This document shows positions 30,900 to 39,567 of a stretch of 46,507 nucleotides of DNA, piece by piece. The first letter of the stretch is position 1, and every line of letters starts with the position of its first letter. The notes under the pieces were generated by a model. That model had not been told where the DNA came from. It made no database searches and was given only the letters and a program-made list of their open reading frames with translations. The translations under genes and the position numbers were made by a program. Where the stretch lies: contig JAQXJZ010000087.1 in assembly GCA_029009515.1 (NCBI GenBank), positions 1 to 46,507 of the forward strand, read 5' to 3'. This DNA comes from a bacterium (GTDB lineage Bacteria > Bacillota > Clostridia > Christensenellales > Aristaeellaceae).

Positions 30900-32030
30900 T
30901 TGATTCCTTTCAATATTCCGCCGCGCGTCCCGAAGTGCTCTGAATACGTGCTTGAGGCCATCGAAAACGCCAAAATCTGCGGCGACGGCGCCTTCACCAA
31001 GCGCTGCCATGCCGAGCTGGAAGCCATGACCGGCGTTCGCAAGGCGCTGCTCACCACTTCCGGCACCAGCGCGCTTGAACTGGGCGCTCTTTTGATGAAT
31101 TTGCAGCCCGGCGACGAGGTGATCATGCCCTCCTTCACCTTCTCCAGCACGGCCAATGCCATCGCTCTGCGCGGTGCGGAGATTGTGTTTGTGGATGTGG
31201 AGCCTGACACCATGAACATGGATGTGGAGTGCGTGCGTGCTGCCATCACCCCCAAGACCAAGGCCATCGTGCCCGTCCATTATGCCGGCGTGTGCTGTGA
31301 CATGGACGAATTGCAGAAGATCTGCGACGAACATGGCCTGATGATGATGGAAGACGCGGCACAGGCCGTCGGTTCCTTCTACAAGGGCCGTCCCGCCGGT
31401 TCCATGAGCGACGTGGGCTGCTTCAGCTTCCACGAGACCAAGAACCTGTCCATGGGCGAAGGCGGCGCCGTGCTGCTGAACGATCCTGCGCTGATCGAGC
31501 GCGCCGAGATCATCCGCGAAAAGGGCACCGACCGCAGCCGCTTCTATCGTGGTCAGGTGGACAAGTATACCTGGGTGGATATCGGCTCCTCCTTCCTGCC
31601 CAGCGAGCTCAACGCCGCCTACCTGCTGGCTCAGCTGGAAGAGCACGAGCATATCAACGGCCGCCGTATGGAGCGCTGGAACCAGTACCACGAGGCGTTT
31701 GCAGCGCTGGAAAGCGAAGGTCATCTCAAGCGCATGACCATTCCCGCCCACTGCACCCACAACGCGCACATGTACTACATCCTGCTCAACTCGCTGGAGG
31801 AGCGCACCGTCCTGATCAGCCACCTCAAGCAGAATGGCGTCAGCGCTGTTTTCCACTACATTCCCCTGCATTCCGCCGAAGCCGGCCTGAAGTTTGGCCG
31901 TTTCCATGGCGAGGACCGCTACACCACCAGCCAGAGTGAACGCCTGCTTCGCCTGCCCATGTACTACGGTCTGAGTGAAGAGGAAGCCCAGCACGTCATT
32001 GACAGCGTCTTCAGCTTCTTCCACAAGTAA
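30900..32030 (+). CDS. DegT/DnrJ/EryC1 family PLP-dependent aminotransferase (WecE-like)
   Basis: 376 residues from a TTG at 30900, with GAGGAGG nine bases upstream. It has the fold-type I sugar aminotransferase features: FNIPPRVPK, LLTTSGTSALELGALLM, GDEVIMPSFTFSSTANAIAL, PVHYAGVCCDMD, MEDAAQAVGS and FSFHETKNLSMGEGGA with Lys181 as Schiff-base residue. The closest named relatives I recognise are dTDP-4-oxo-6-deoxyglucose aminotransferases (RffA/WecE) of surface polysaccharide synthesis. No other nucleotide-sugar genes are present. It follows the ATP-grasp pair but has its own promoter and strong terminator. Confidence 0.9.
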   Translation: MIPFNIPPRVPKCSEYVLEAIENAKICGDGAFTKRCHAELEAMTGVRKALLTTSGTSALELGALLMNLQPGDEVIMPSFTFSSTANAIALRGAEIVFVDVEPDTMNMDVECVRAAITPKTKAIVPVHYAGVCCDMDELQKICDEHGLMMMEDAAQAVGSFYKGRPAGSMSDVGCFSFHETKNLSMGEGGAVLLNDPALIERAEIIREKGTDRSRFYRGQVDKYTWVDIGSSFLPSELNAAYLLAQLEEHEHINGRRMERWNQYHEAFAALESEGHLKRMTIPAHCTHNAHMYYILLNSLEERTVLISHLKQNGVSAVFHYIPLHSAEAGLKFGRFHGEDRYTTSQSERLLRLPMYYGLSEEEAQHVIDSVFSFFHK

Positions 32031-32036
32031 AAATGC

Positions 32037-32088
32037 AAACAACAACAGCCTCCCGAGCTCAAACTGCTCGGGAGGCTGTTGTTGTTTT
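32037..32088 (+). terminator. Strong terminator after the aminotransferase gene
   Basis: Perfect stem of 18 bp or more (32041-32058 with 32066-32083, extendable outward through AAAC/GTTT), seven-base loop, and T-rich end at 32084-32088. Confidence 0.92.
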
Positions 32089-32115
32089 CCCATCCTTGAG
32101 CGCACAGCGCTCAAT

Positions 32116-32148
32116 ACACGGGATTCTTAAGGGCAAAGCCCTTAAGCG
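32116..32148 (-). repeat. 33-base 3'-end repeat, copy B
   Basis: Exact reverse complement of 1225-1257. On the minus strand it lies 29 bases after the livF stop and is followed by a hairpin (TTGAGCGC/GCGCTCAA, 32114-32096), the same order as copies A and C. No T-run follows that hairpin. Confidence 0.85.
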
Positions 32149-32177
32149 GGGTCAAGTGGCAGCGCCCCTTGCGTCCC

Positions 32178-32903
32178 TTACTTCTTCTGCTGCTTGCCCA
32201 GGTAGGCTTCCTGCACGCTCTTGTTGGTGAGAAGCTCCTGACCGGTACCGCTGAGAGAGATGCGTCCGGTTTCCATGACGTAGCCATAATCGGCAGCGCC
32301 AAGGGCAGCGTTTGCATTCTGTTCGATGAGCAGGATGGTGATGCCTTCTTCACGCAGGCGCTTGATGATGGAGAAGATGTCCTTCACAACCAGAGGCGCA
32401 AGGCCCAGAGAAGGTTCGTCCATCATGATCATGCGCGGACGTGTCATCATGGCGCGGCCGACGGCCAGCATCTGCTGCTCACCGCCGGAGAGCGTACCGG
32501 CCAGCTGCCAGCTGCGCTCCTCCAGACGCGGGAAGAGGCTGTAGATGTACTTGATATCCTTTTCGATCTCGCCCTTGTCCTTGCGCAGATAAGCGCCGAT
32601 CTTCAGGTTTTCCAGCACTGTCAGGTTGGCGAACACGCGGCGGCCTTCCGGCACCAGCGCAATGCCCTTTTCCACAATCTTCTGCGTATCCAGATGGGTG
32701 ATGTCCTGACCATCGTAGAGGATCGAACCGCCCTTGACGGGAACCAGCGAGGTGATAGCGCGCAGCGTGGTGGATTTACCAGCGCCGTTCGCGCCGATCA
32801 GCGTGGCGATTTCGCCTTCGTTGACCTTGAAGGAGATGCCCTTCAGCGCTTCGATGCCGCCGTAGCTGACGACCAGATCTTTCACTTCAAGCAGTGCGCT
32901 CAT
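32178..32903 (-). CDS. livF: Branched-chain amino acid ABC transporter, ATP-binding protein
   Basis: 241 residues. Walker A GANGAGKSTTLRAI, signature LSGGEQQMLAVGRAM, Walker B MIMMDEPSLGLAP and the switch His are present. The LivF segment EGRRVFANLTVLENLKIGAY separates it from LivG. It powers uptake through LivH/LivM. Last gene of the liv operon; its start overlaps livG by four bases. Confidence 0.95.
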   Translation of the reverse strand: MSALLEVKDLVVSYGGIEALKGISFKVNEGEIATLIGANGAGKSTTLRAITSLVPVKGGSILYDGQDITHLDTQKIVEKGIALVPEGRRVFANLTVLENLKIGAYLRKDKGEIEKDIKYIYSLFPRLEERSWQLAGTLSGGEQQMLAVGRAMMTRPRMIMMDEPSLGLAPLVVKDIFSIIKRLREEGITILLIEQNANAALGAADYGYVMETGRISLSGTGQELLTNKSVQEAYLGKQQKK

Positions 32904-33745
32904 TCGTCATCGCCTCCCAGATACGCCGCGATTACGGCGGGATTATCCTGAATCTCCTGAGGTGTGCCTTCCGCAATCATCTTGCCGAAGTCAAGCACGT
33001 AGATTCGGTCGGAAATATCCATGACCAGATTCATGTGATGCTCAATCAGGAAAACAGTCAGGTTGAACTTTTCCTTGATATCGCGGATGAAATCGCTCAG
33101 CTCATCCGTCTCCTGCGGGTTCATGCCGGCAGCCGGTTCATCCAGCAGCAGCAGGCGCGGACCTGTGGCCAGCGCGCGGGCAATTTCCAGATAACGCTGC
33201 TTGCCGTAAGGCAGAGAGGACGCCTTCTCGTTGGCCACGTTGCCCAGGCCCAGCATTTCCAGCAGATCCAGCGATTCCTGACGGATGCGGCGCTCCTCAT
33301 GCATGTTCAGATGGAGAATGGAACCCAGCAGGCCGGTCTTGAGGCGCATGTGATGCGCGACCAGCACGTTTTCCAGCACCGTCATGTTCTTGAACAGGCG
33401 GATATTCTGGAAGGTACGGGCAACGCCCATCTCGGTAATCTTATCGGGCGTGTTGGAAATCAGCTTGCCGTACTCGCCGATATGCGTGCCGGCGTAAAGC
33501 TTCTTCATCTTGCCGGTGGGATGGCCCTGCGCAATGATCTTGCCGCGCATTTTCACGTTGCCGTTGGTGGGCTGATACACGCCGGTGATGACGTTGAAAG
33601 CCGTAGTTTTGCCGGCGCCGTTGGGGCCGATCAACGCGACGATCTCGCCTGCATCCACATGCATGCTGAAGCTGTCCACAGCCACCACGCCGCCAAACTG
33701 CATGGTTACGTTTTCAAGTTCGAGCACTCGTTCGACTTTCTTCAT
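32900..33745 (-). CDS. livG: Branched-chain amino acid ABC transporter, ATP-binding protein
   Basis: 281 residues. Walker A GPNGAGKTTAFNVITGVYQP, the LivG-type insert with GVARTFQNIRLFKNMTVLEN, signature LPYGKQRYLEIARAL, Walker B LLLLDEPAAGMNP and switch LIEHHMNLVMDISD are present. Partner of LivF on the cytosolic face. Four-base overlaps with livM and livF point to coupled translation. Confidence 0.95.
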   Translation of the reverse strand: MKKVERVLELENVTMQFGGVVAVDSFSMHVDAGEIVALIGPNGAGKTTAFNVITGVYQPTNGNVKMRGKIIAQGHPTGKMKKLYAGTHIGEYGKLISNTPDKITEMGVARTFQNIRLFKNMTVLENVLVAHHMRLKTGLLGSILHLNMHEERRIRQESLDLLEMLGLGNVANEKASSLPYGKQRYLEIARALATGPRLLLLDEPAAGMNPQETDELSDFIRDIKEKFNLTVFLIEHHMNLVMDISDRIYVLDFGKMIAEGTPQEIQDNPAVIAAYLGGDDE

Positions 33746-34887
33746 TTCGCCGCGCCCTCCTTTCCGGCCTCAGAGGCTTTTTTCTTTTTCCTGAACAAAT
33801 CAGGCAATTCCTTGGTACCCATGATGCCCTGGCGGAAGAACAGCACCACAACCATGATGATGACAGAGAACACAACCAGACGGAAGCCGTTGCGCAGCAG
33901 GGGCACTTCCCAGCTGCCAATCATCTGCTTCTGATCCAGGAAGCGCAGCCACCACTCGGAGCACGCCACAAACAGGAAGGAGCTGAGGCAACTGCCGGTG
34001 ACGGAGCCGATGCCGCCGATGACCACGATCAGCAGAATCTCATAGGTCATGGCAGAAGTGAAGCTCTTGGCCTGCACGGAGTTGGAGTACATGGCCAGCA
34101 TCGCGCCGCCCACGCCCGCAAAGAACGAGCTGATGCAGAACGCCTGCTGCTTGTGCTTGGCCAGGTTGATGCCCATGGCTTCGGCGGAGATCTCATCATC
34201 TCGGATGGCCATGAACGCGCGGCCGTAGCTGGAGTGCAGCAGCATCACCACCAGCGCGACGCACACGCCGGTAATGATGAACGGGACGAGTGTGGACAGA
34301 TAGACCACCACTTCCCCATTGGCATTCTTGATGTTAAAGTCGTTGAAGCTGGGGAACAGGCGGAGCATGTTGGAGCCGTTGGTCAGCTTGCCCAGTTTGT
34401 CCCACTGGAAGATGGAACGGATAATCTCAGCAAAACCGAGGGTGGCGATGGCCAGATAGTCGCTCTTGAGGCGGAGCACCGGCATACCGATCAGCAGAGC
34501 AAACACGGCTGCCACCAAACCGGCCAGGATCATGGCCGGGATCACAGGCATGGCGAACTGCACCAGACCGCCGTCATAGTACTGATACACCGCAGCACGC
34601 TGGGCCACCGGAATGGTCAGAATGCCGTAGGTGTAGGCGCCGATGAGCATAAAGCCCGCCTGACCAAGAGAAAACAGGCCGGTAAAGCCGTTGAGCAGGT
34701 TCATGGAAACCGCCACCAGCGCGTACACAGCGCCCTTCTTGAGCACGGTGAAGAGCATGGAGGTAGGCGGCATAATCTGCTCCAGCACAAAGACCACAAC
34801 ATAAACCGCCGCAATAATCGCCGCAGCAATCAGATTCGACGGATTCACTTTTTTGACTTGCATGTTTCGCTTCGCATTCATCGTCAT
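33742..34887 (-). CDS. livM: Branched-chain amino acid ABC transporter, permease LivM
   Basis: 381 residues from the ATG at 34887 (GAGGTGA seven bases upstream). About ten hydrophobic helices; the LivM segment GQAGFMLIGAYTYGILTIP and the coupling region SSYGRAFMAIRDDEISAEAM followed by GINLAKHK contact the ATPases. The C-terminus is basic (FRKKKKASEAGKEGAAK). It forms the membrane channel with LivH. Confidence 0.94.
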   Translation of the reverse strand: MTMNAKRNMQVKKVNPSNLIAAAIIAAVYVVVFVLEQIMPPTSMLFTVLKKGAVYALVAVSMNLLNGFTGLFSLGQAGFMLIGAYTYGILTIPVAQRAAVYQYYDGGLVQFAMPVIPAMILAGLVAAVFALLIGMPVLRLKSDYLAIATLGFAEIIRSIFQWDKLGKLTNGSNMLRLFPSFNDFNIKNANGEVVVYLSTLVPFIITGVCVALVVMLLHSSYGRAFMAIRDDEISAEAMGINLAKHKQQAFCISSFFAGVGGAMLAMYSNSVQAKSFTSAMTYEILLIVVIGGIGSVTGSCLSSFLFVACSEWWLRFLDQKQMIGSWEVPLLRNGFRLVVFSVIIMVVVLFFRQGIMGTKELPDLFRKKKKASEAGKEGAAK

Positions 34888-34897
34888 GCTTCTCACC

Positions 34898-35824
34898 TCA
34901 CACCTTATCCGTCGTCTTCTCACCGAACAGACCGGTGGGCTTGACGATCAGGATGACGATCAGCAGCGCGAAGGTAAAGGCGTCGGAGAACGTCGCCAGG
35001 CCCATCATCTGCTTGCTAAGGCCCAGCTTGAACAGGATGATGTCCAAGCCCTTGATGATGCTTTCGCAGATACCGATAATAAACGCGCCAACCACAGCGC
35101 CGGGAATGCTGCCAATACCGCCGAACACAGCCGCAACAAAGGCCTTCAGGCCGGGCATGGCGCCGGAGGTCTGAATAACGGTGGTATAGTTGGTGAAATA
35201 CAGCAAAGAGCCAACGCCCGCAAGGAAGGAACCGATCACGAACGTGGCGGAAATGACATTGTTAATCTTGATGCCCATCAGAGAACTGGTTTCAAAGTCC
35301 TTACTGACAGCACGCATGGCCATGCCGATCTTGGTATGGTTGATGAGCAGCACCAGCGCAACCATCAGAACGACCGTGAGGATGGGCGTAACCACCGTGA
35401 CCATCTTGGTGGACGCGCCGCCGATGGTGATGGACTGGGAGATGAACGGAATGGTGGGATAGAACTGGTTCAGACCGCCGGTGATGTAAAGCACCAGGTT
35501 CTGCAGCGCGTAGCTGACGCCGATGGCAGAAATCATGACGGACATACGGGGGGCGGTGCGCAGCGGCTTGTACGCCACGCGCTCAATGAGGAATCCGATG
35601 GCTGCCGTAGCGATCAGAACAACAGGAATGGAAACATACAGCGGCAGTCCGCTGGCAGAAATATACACCATCAGGATGCCCGCCACCATGAACACGTCGC
35701 CGTGCGCAAAGTTGATCAGGCGCAGAATGCCGTATACCATGGTATAGCCGATCGCGATCAGCGCATACTGACCACCCACGGAAACACCCGACAGCAGATA
35801 AGGAAGGATGGTATTGAACAACAT
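34898..35824 (-). CDS. livH: Branched-chain amino acid ABC transporter, permease LivH
   Basis: 308 residues from the ATG at 35824 (AGGAGG seven bases upstream). Eight or so hydrophobic helices; ALIAIGYTMVYGILRLINFA and HGDVFMVAG are the family signature near the N-terminus, and TKIGMAMRAVSKDFETSSLM with GIKIN is the ATPase-coupling loop. It ends ten bases before livM. A perfect hairpin separates it from the binding-protein gene upstream. Confidence 0.95.
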   Translation of the reverse strand: MLFNTILPYLLSGVSVGGQYALIAIGYTMVYGILRLINFAHGDVFMVAGILMVYISASGLPLYVSIPVVLIATAAIGFLIERVAYKPLRTAPRMSVMISAIGVSYALQNLVLYITGGLNQFYPTIPFISQSITIGGASTKMVTVVTPILTVVLMVALVLLINHTKIGMAMRAVSKDFETSSLMGIKINNVISATFVIGSFLAGVGSLLYFTNYTTVIQTSGAMPGLKAFVAAVFGGIGSIPGAVVGAFIIGICESIIKGLDIILFKLGLSKQMMGLATFSDAFTFALLIVILIVKPTGLFGEKTTDKV

Positions 35825-35844
35825 GGAATGCCTCCTGATATACG

Positions 35845-35879
35845 CATTGTGGCGTGGGCAATAAGCCCACGCCACAATG
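35845..35879 (-). other. Intercistronic hairpin between livJ and livH
   Basis: Perfect 15-bp stem (35845-35859 with 35865-35879), loop of five bases, no T-run on the livH side. Such structures commonly protect the 3' end of an upstream binding-protein message or attenuate read-through, which raises binding protein over permease. Confidence 0.8.
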
Positions 35880-35912
35880 TGAGGTTGATCAATTCTTGCA
35901 GCGTATGAAGAA

Positions 35913-37070
35913 TTACTCTACGCTCTGCACAGCCACGAAGTTCCACGCAGCGTTGGCAGTGTCAACAGACTTGATGTAAGCGGTGTCGCGCACAGCGTCG
36001 CCGTTCACAGCGTCGAAAGCGATGGCGCCGGAGACACCGTCAAAGGTGACGTTCCACAGCACTTCGTTGACCTTCTTGGAATCGGTGGTACCGGCAGCCT
36101 TCAGAGCTTCCAGAGCCACGAAGTAAGCATCGTAACCCATGACGGACACAGCCGCGATCATATCGTTGCCGCCGTTGTTGGTCAGAGCTTCAGCATCTTC
36201 GTTCATCCAGGCCTTGAAGCCAGCGTCGAATTCGGGGTTGCCGCCCTCCTGATAGAAGGTGCTGACGAGGATGTTCAGGTTGGTGCCGGTAGCGGCTTCA
36301 ACAACCTTGTTGGAGTCGAGGGTATCGCTGCCCAGGATGGCGTAGCCAGCGTTCATGGCCGCAGCCTGGTTGATGATCTGAGTGGAGTAAGCGATGGACA
36401 CAGGGCAGAAGAACACGCCGGCTTCCATCATGCTGGCATTGGTCAGGTAAGAGGTGAAGTCAGAGGTGCCGCTGGGGAAGGTCTCAGAGATGACCATGCC
36501 GCCCAGAGCTTCGAAAGCCTGCTTGAAGTAGTGCACCAGACCCACGTCGTAGTCGTTGCCGAGCTCAGCCAGGCAGTAAGCGGTGGTGGCGCCCAGCTCC
36601 TTGAAAGCGTAGTTGGCCAGAACGGTGCCCTGGAAGGGATCCAGGAAGCAAATGCGGAAGTAGTGGGTGTTGCCAGCAGTTACCTGGGGGTTGGTGCAGG
36701 TCACGCCGATGGCGGGGATGCCGGCCTGAGCAAAGATGGGAGAAGCCGCGATGGACACGCCGCTGCCGTAGGAGCCGAGCACAACGCTCACGCCTTCGCT
36801 GACCAGCTGCTGAGCAGCAGAGGGAGCCTTGTCGGCAGAGGAGCCGTTATCAGCGTAAACCAGTTCAACATTGTAAGTTTCGCCGCCGATTTCAACGGTG
36901 GGGCAAATCTTGTTGGCATACTGCATGCCCAGCATTTCCTGCTTGCCGCCAGCGCCGCTGTCGCCGGAAGCGGGCTCGAACACGCCGATTTTCACCACGT
37001 TTTCGCCCAGCGCGATGGCGGGCAGGAGCATCATCATAGCCAGAAGAATAGCAACGATCTTTTTCATCAT
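35913..37070 (-). CDS. livJ: Branched-chain amino acid ABC transporter, substrate-binding protein
   Basis: 385 residues. Signal peptide MMKKIVAILLAMMMLLPAIA is followed by LG-ENVVKIGVFEPASGD, a Leu/Ile/Val-binding (type I periplasmic) fold with PTVEIGGETYNVELVYADNG, AGIPAIGVTCTNPQVT and DAYFVALEAL. There is no lipobox Cys, so it should be cut by signal peptidase I and not lipid-anchored. First gene of the liv operon, GGAGGG upstream. Exact ligand (Leu/Ile/Val or another) is not decided by sequence. Confidence 0.94.
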   Translation of the reverse strand: MMKKIVAILLAMMMLLPAIALGENVVKIGVFEPASGDSGAGGKQEMLGMQYANKICPTVEIGGETYNVELVYADNGSSADKAPSAAQQLVSEGVSVVLGSYGSGVSIAASPIFAQAGIPAIGVTCTNPQVTAGNTHYFRICFLDPFQGTVLANYAFKELGATTAYCLAELGNDYDVGLVHYFKQAFEALGGMVISETFPSGTSDFTSYLTNASMMEAGVFFCPVSIAYSTQIINQAAAMNAGYAILGSDTLDSNKVVEAATGTNLNILVSTFYQEGGNPEFDAGFKAWMNEDAEALTNNGGNDMIAAVSVMGYDAYFVALEALKAAGTTDSKKVNEVLWNVTFDGVSGAIAFDAVNGDAVRDTAYIKSVDTANAAWNFVAVQSVE

Positions 37071-37112
37071 GAGTTGGTCCCTCCTGTTACAGGTTTGAAG
37101 AATGTTTCATTC

Positions 37113-37142
37113 ATTATACGATTTTACCGCGATAAAGTGCAA
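37113..37142 (-). promoter_or_regulatory. Promoter of the liv operon
   Basis: Minus strand: TTGCAC (37142-37137), 18-base spacer, TATAAT (37118-37113), about 45 bases before livJ. Confidence 0.65.
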
Positions 37143-37291
37143 TAGTTTTTTCCAGAAAGACACAGGAAAAACATATAACTTTGAAGCAAAAATGAAGTAC
37201 AATGAAAATACAACATCAGAAAAGGGTTAAAATACAAAGGGTTTGGAGATACTTTTCCCATTTCTTCTACCGTTGACGTTCGTTTTTGCGC

Positions 37292-37320
37292 TTGACATCT
37301 TTTTCGTCCGGGTTTACAAT
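37292..37320 (+). promoter_or_regulatory. Promoter of the T-box/TrpXYZ-like operon
   Basis: TTGACA (37292-37297), 17-base spacer, TACAAT (37315-37320). The 37143-37291 stretch upstream is AT-rich with no gene. Confidence 0.88.
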
Positions 37321-37324
37321 GCAC

Positions 37325-37608
37325 CACAACAAGGCGCTGACGAGGCAACGTGACCGCAGCATCCCCTTTCTCAAGAGAGCTTCCGGCTGGTGTGATGGAA
37401 GCGGAAGGGAGCGGTGAATTCCGCCTCAGAGCCGTCTGGCTGAACGCTTTTGATCAGTAGGCCGGAACGGATCCGAACCGTTACAGTCGGGGAGCGATGA
37501 TGGTCGCTTGCTAAGGCCGGTCTTTTTTTCCGGCGAACAGAGGTGGTACCGCGTTGATTGACGCCCTCTTCGATCCACGGCTCAGTGGGTCAAAGAGGGC
37601 GTTTTTGT
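37325..37608 (+). ncRNA. T-box riboswitch controlling an amino acid ABC transporter
   Basis: Stem I with AGAGAGC (37374-37380), the T-box AGAGGTGGTACCGCG (37539-37553) and a terminator (37561-37570 pairs with 37593-37602, then TTTTT). The specifier loop is bounded by pairing of GAGGC with GCCTC and CCGC with GCGG and reads TGAATTCC. By alignment with the Met T-box in this window the specifier is TTC (Phe, 37419-37421); a one-base shift gives TCC (Ser). No TGG (Trp) or TAC/TAT (Tyr) fits there. Confidence 0.92.
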
Positions 37609-37638
37609 TTTCAAACATGTAGCATCGGAGGTAAGCCT

Positions 37639-38589
37639 ATGAAGAAACTGCTTTCCATTCTGCTGGCGGCGGCTTTGCTGCTGACAGGCACGGCATTGGC
37701 AGAAGCGCAATACCATGTCGGGCTGTGCCAGCTGGTCACCCACGGCGCGCTGGATGAATCCACCCTCGGTTTCATTCACGCTCTGGAGGATGAACTGGGC
37801 CGGGGAAACGTAAGCATTGATGTGAAGTATGCCATTGGCGACCCCAACACCTGCACGGCCATCATCACCGACTTCGTAGCCAACGAAGTGGATCTGATCG
37901 TTGCCAACGGCACTGCCGCCCTTCAGGCAGCAGCAGCCGCCACCGGAGACATTCCCATCCTGGGCACATCCATCACGGAATACGGCGTTGCACTGGATAT
38001 GGATGATTTCAGCAGAACCACCGGTGTCAACGTATCCGGCACCTGCGATCTGGCCCCGCTGGACAAGCAGGCGCAGATGATTGCCGATCTCTTCCCGGAA
38101 GCAAAGACGGTTGCACTGCTCTATTGTTCGGCCGAACCCAACAGCCAGTATCAGGTGGATGTGGTATCCGGCCATCTGACGCAGCTCGGCCTCACCCCCA
38201 TCCCCTATCCCTTTGCCGATTCCAATGACATGGCTATCATCGCGCAGGCCGCCTGTGATGAATGTGACGTCATCTACACGCCTACGGACAATACCGTGGC
38301 CGCCAATGCAGGCATTCTGGATAACATCTGCCAGCCCGCCCAGCGTCCTGTCATCACCGGCGATACGGGCACCTGCCGCATAGCCGGTGCAGCGGTGCTT
38401 GGCATCAGCTACTACGATCTGGGCGCCATCACCGGACGAATGGCCGCCAAAGTTCTCACCGGTGAAAGCGATATTTCCACCATGCCCATCGCCTTTGCTG
38501 AGCGCGTTACCTACTATTACAATCCCGTCATCTGCGAAGCGCTTGGACTGGATGTGCCGGATGAGTACATCGCCCTTCGCCTTGAATGA
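37639..38589 (+). CDS. TrpX-like ABC transporter substrate-binding protein (paralogue 1)
   Basis: 316 residues. Signal peptide MKKLLSILLAAALLLTGTAL with cleavage near ALA-EAQ and no lipobox Cys. Two-lobed type I periplasmic fold of the TrpX/PF04392 group: VGLCQLVTHGALDESTLGF, DLIVANGTAALQAAAAAT, DIPILGTSITEYGVALDM, NVSGTCDLAPLD, YCSAEPNSQYQV and YTPTDNTVAANAGILDNICQ. TrpX-type transporters import aromatic or other amino acids. It sits directly behind the T-box terminator, GGAGG upstream, and leads a binding protein-permease-ATPase-binding protein operon. Confidence 0.9.
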   Translation: MKKLLSILLAAALLLTGTALAEAQYHVGLCQLVTHGALDESTLGFIHALEDELGRGNVSIDVKYAIGDPNTCTAIITDFVANEVDLIVANGTAALQAAAAATGDIPILGTSITEYGVALDMDDFSRTTGVNVSGTCDLAPLDKQAQMIADLFPEAKTVALLYCSAEPNSQYQVDVVSGHLTQLGLTPIPYPFADSNDMAIIAQAACDECDVIYTPTDNTVAANAGILDNICQPAQRPVITGDTGTCRIAGAAVLGISYYDLGAITGRMAAKVLTGESDISTMPIAFAERVTYYYNPVICEALGLDVPDEYIALRLE

Positions 38590-38622
38590 TTCACAGATTA
38601 CATCTATTAGGAGGAAATCCAC

Positions 38623-39567
38623 TTGAACAGCTTTCTGAACGCACTGCCCGGAGCGATCTCGCAGGGACTCATCTGGGGCGTGATGGCCATCGGCCTGTAC
38701 ATCACCTATCGAATTCTGGAAGTATCCGACCTGACAGTTGACGGCTCCTTCTGCACCGGCGGCGCTGTGGGCGTGATGCTCATCCTCAACGGTTACAACG
38801 TGTGGCTTTCTCTGCTGGCTGCCATCATCGTGGGCATGCTGACCGGCCTGGTCACCGGCATTCTTCACACGGCCTGCGGCATTCCGGCCATTCTCTCCGG
38901 TATCCTGACGCAGCTGGGACTGTGGTCGGTCAACCTGGCCATCATGGGCATGAAGGCCAACCAGTCCATCAATGTCAACAAGTATCAGCTGCTGGTCAGC
39001 CTGCGTTACCTGCAGGACGTCAGCAAGGGCAATCGTCCCTTCTTCCAGCATCCCATCTTTGTGGTGGGTCTCATCACCATCGCGGTGATCGCCATTCTGT
39101 ACTGGTTCTTCGGCACTGAGCTGGGCTGCTCGCTGCGTGCCACGGGTTCCAATCCCAGCATGGCGCGTGCTCAGGGCATCAACACCAACTTGAACATCGT
39201 GCTGGGTCTGATGATTGCCAACGGTTTGGTTGCGCTCTCCGGCGCGCTGCTGGCACAGTATCAGAGCTTTGCGGATATCAACATGGGCCGCGGCGCCATC
39301 GTCATCGGTCTGGCAGCCGTTATCATTGGTGATGTGGTTTTCAGCCGTATCTTCCGCAACTTTGCACTCAAGCTGCTCTCTGTTTCCCTCGGTTCCATCA
39401 TCTATTATGTCGTTATTCAGGCAGTCGTCAGTCTGAGCGGCATCAACTCCAACTATCTCAAGCTCATCTCCGCCATGATCGTTGCCATCTTCCTGTCCGT
39501 GCCGTACTGGAAGGGCAAGTATTTCCACAAGCATCACCACGTGAAGGGAGGCGCCCGTCATGCTTGA
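38623..39567 (+). CDS. TrpY-like ABC transporter permease
   Basis: 314 residues from a TTG at 38623, with AGGAGG about eight bases upstream. About eight to nine hydrophobic helices; ALPGAISQGLIWGVMAIGLY and YRILEVSDLTVDGSF start the LivH-like permease fold, and LRATGSNPSMARAQGINTNL is the coupling loop. It ends in a His/Lys-rich cytosolic tail (KYFHKHHHVKGGARHA). Overlaps the ATPase gene by eight bases. Confidence 0.92.
   Translation: MNSFLNALPGAISQGLIWGVMAIGLYITYRILEVSDLTVDGSFCTGGAVGVMLILNGYNVWLSLLAAIIVGMLTGLVTGILHTACGIPAILSGILTQLGLWSVNLAIMGMKANQSINVNKYQLLVSLRYLQDVSKGNRPFFQHPIFVVGLITIAVIAILYWFFGTELGCSLRATGSNPSMARAQGINTNLNIVLGLMIANGLVALSGALLAQYQSFADINMGRGAIVIGLAAVIIGDVVFSRIFRNFALKLLSVSLGSIIYYVVIQAVVSLSGINSNYLKLISAMIVAIFLSVPYWKGKYFHKHHHVKGGARHA

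Noticed and set aside
37325-37608. Trp specifier (TGG) in the transporter T-box
   Set aside because: TGG triplets occur in the leader, but none lies in the internal loop bounded by the stem I helices; that loop contains only GAATTCC.
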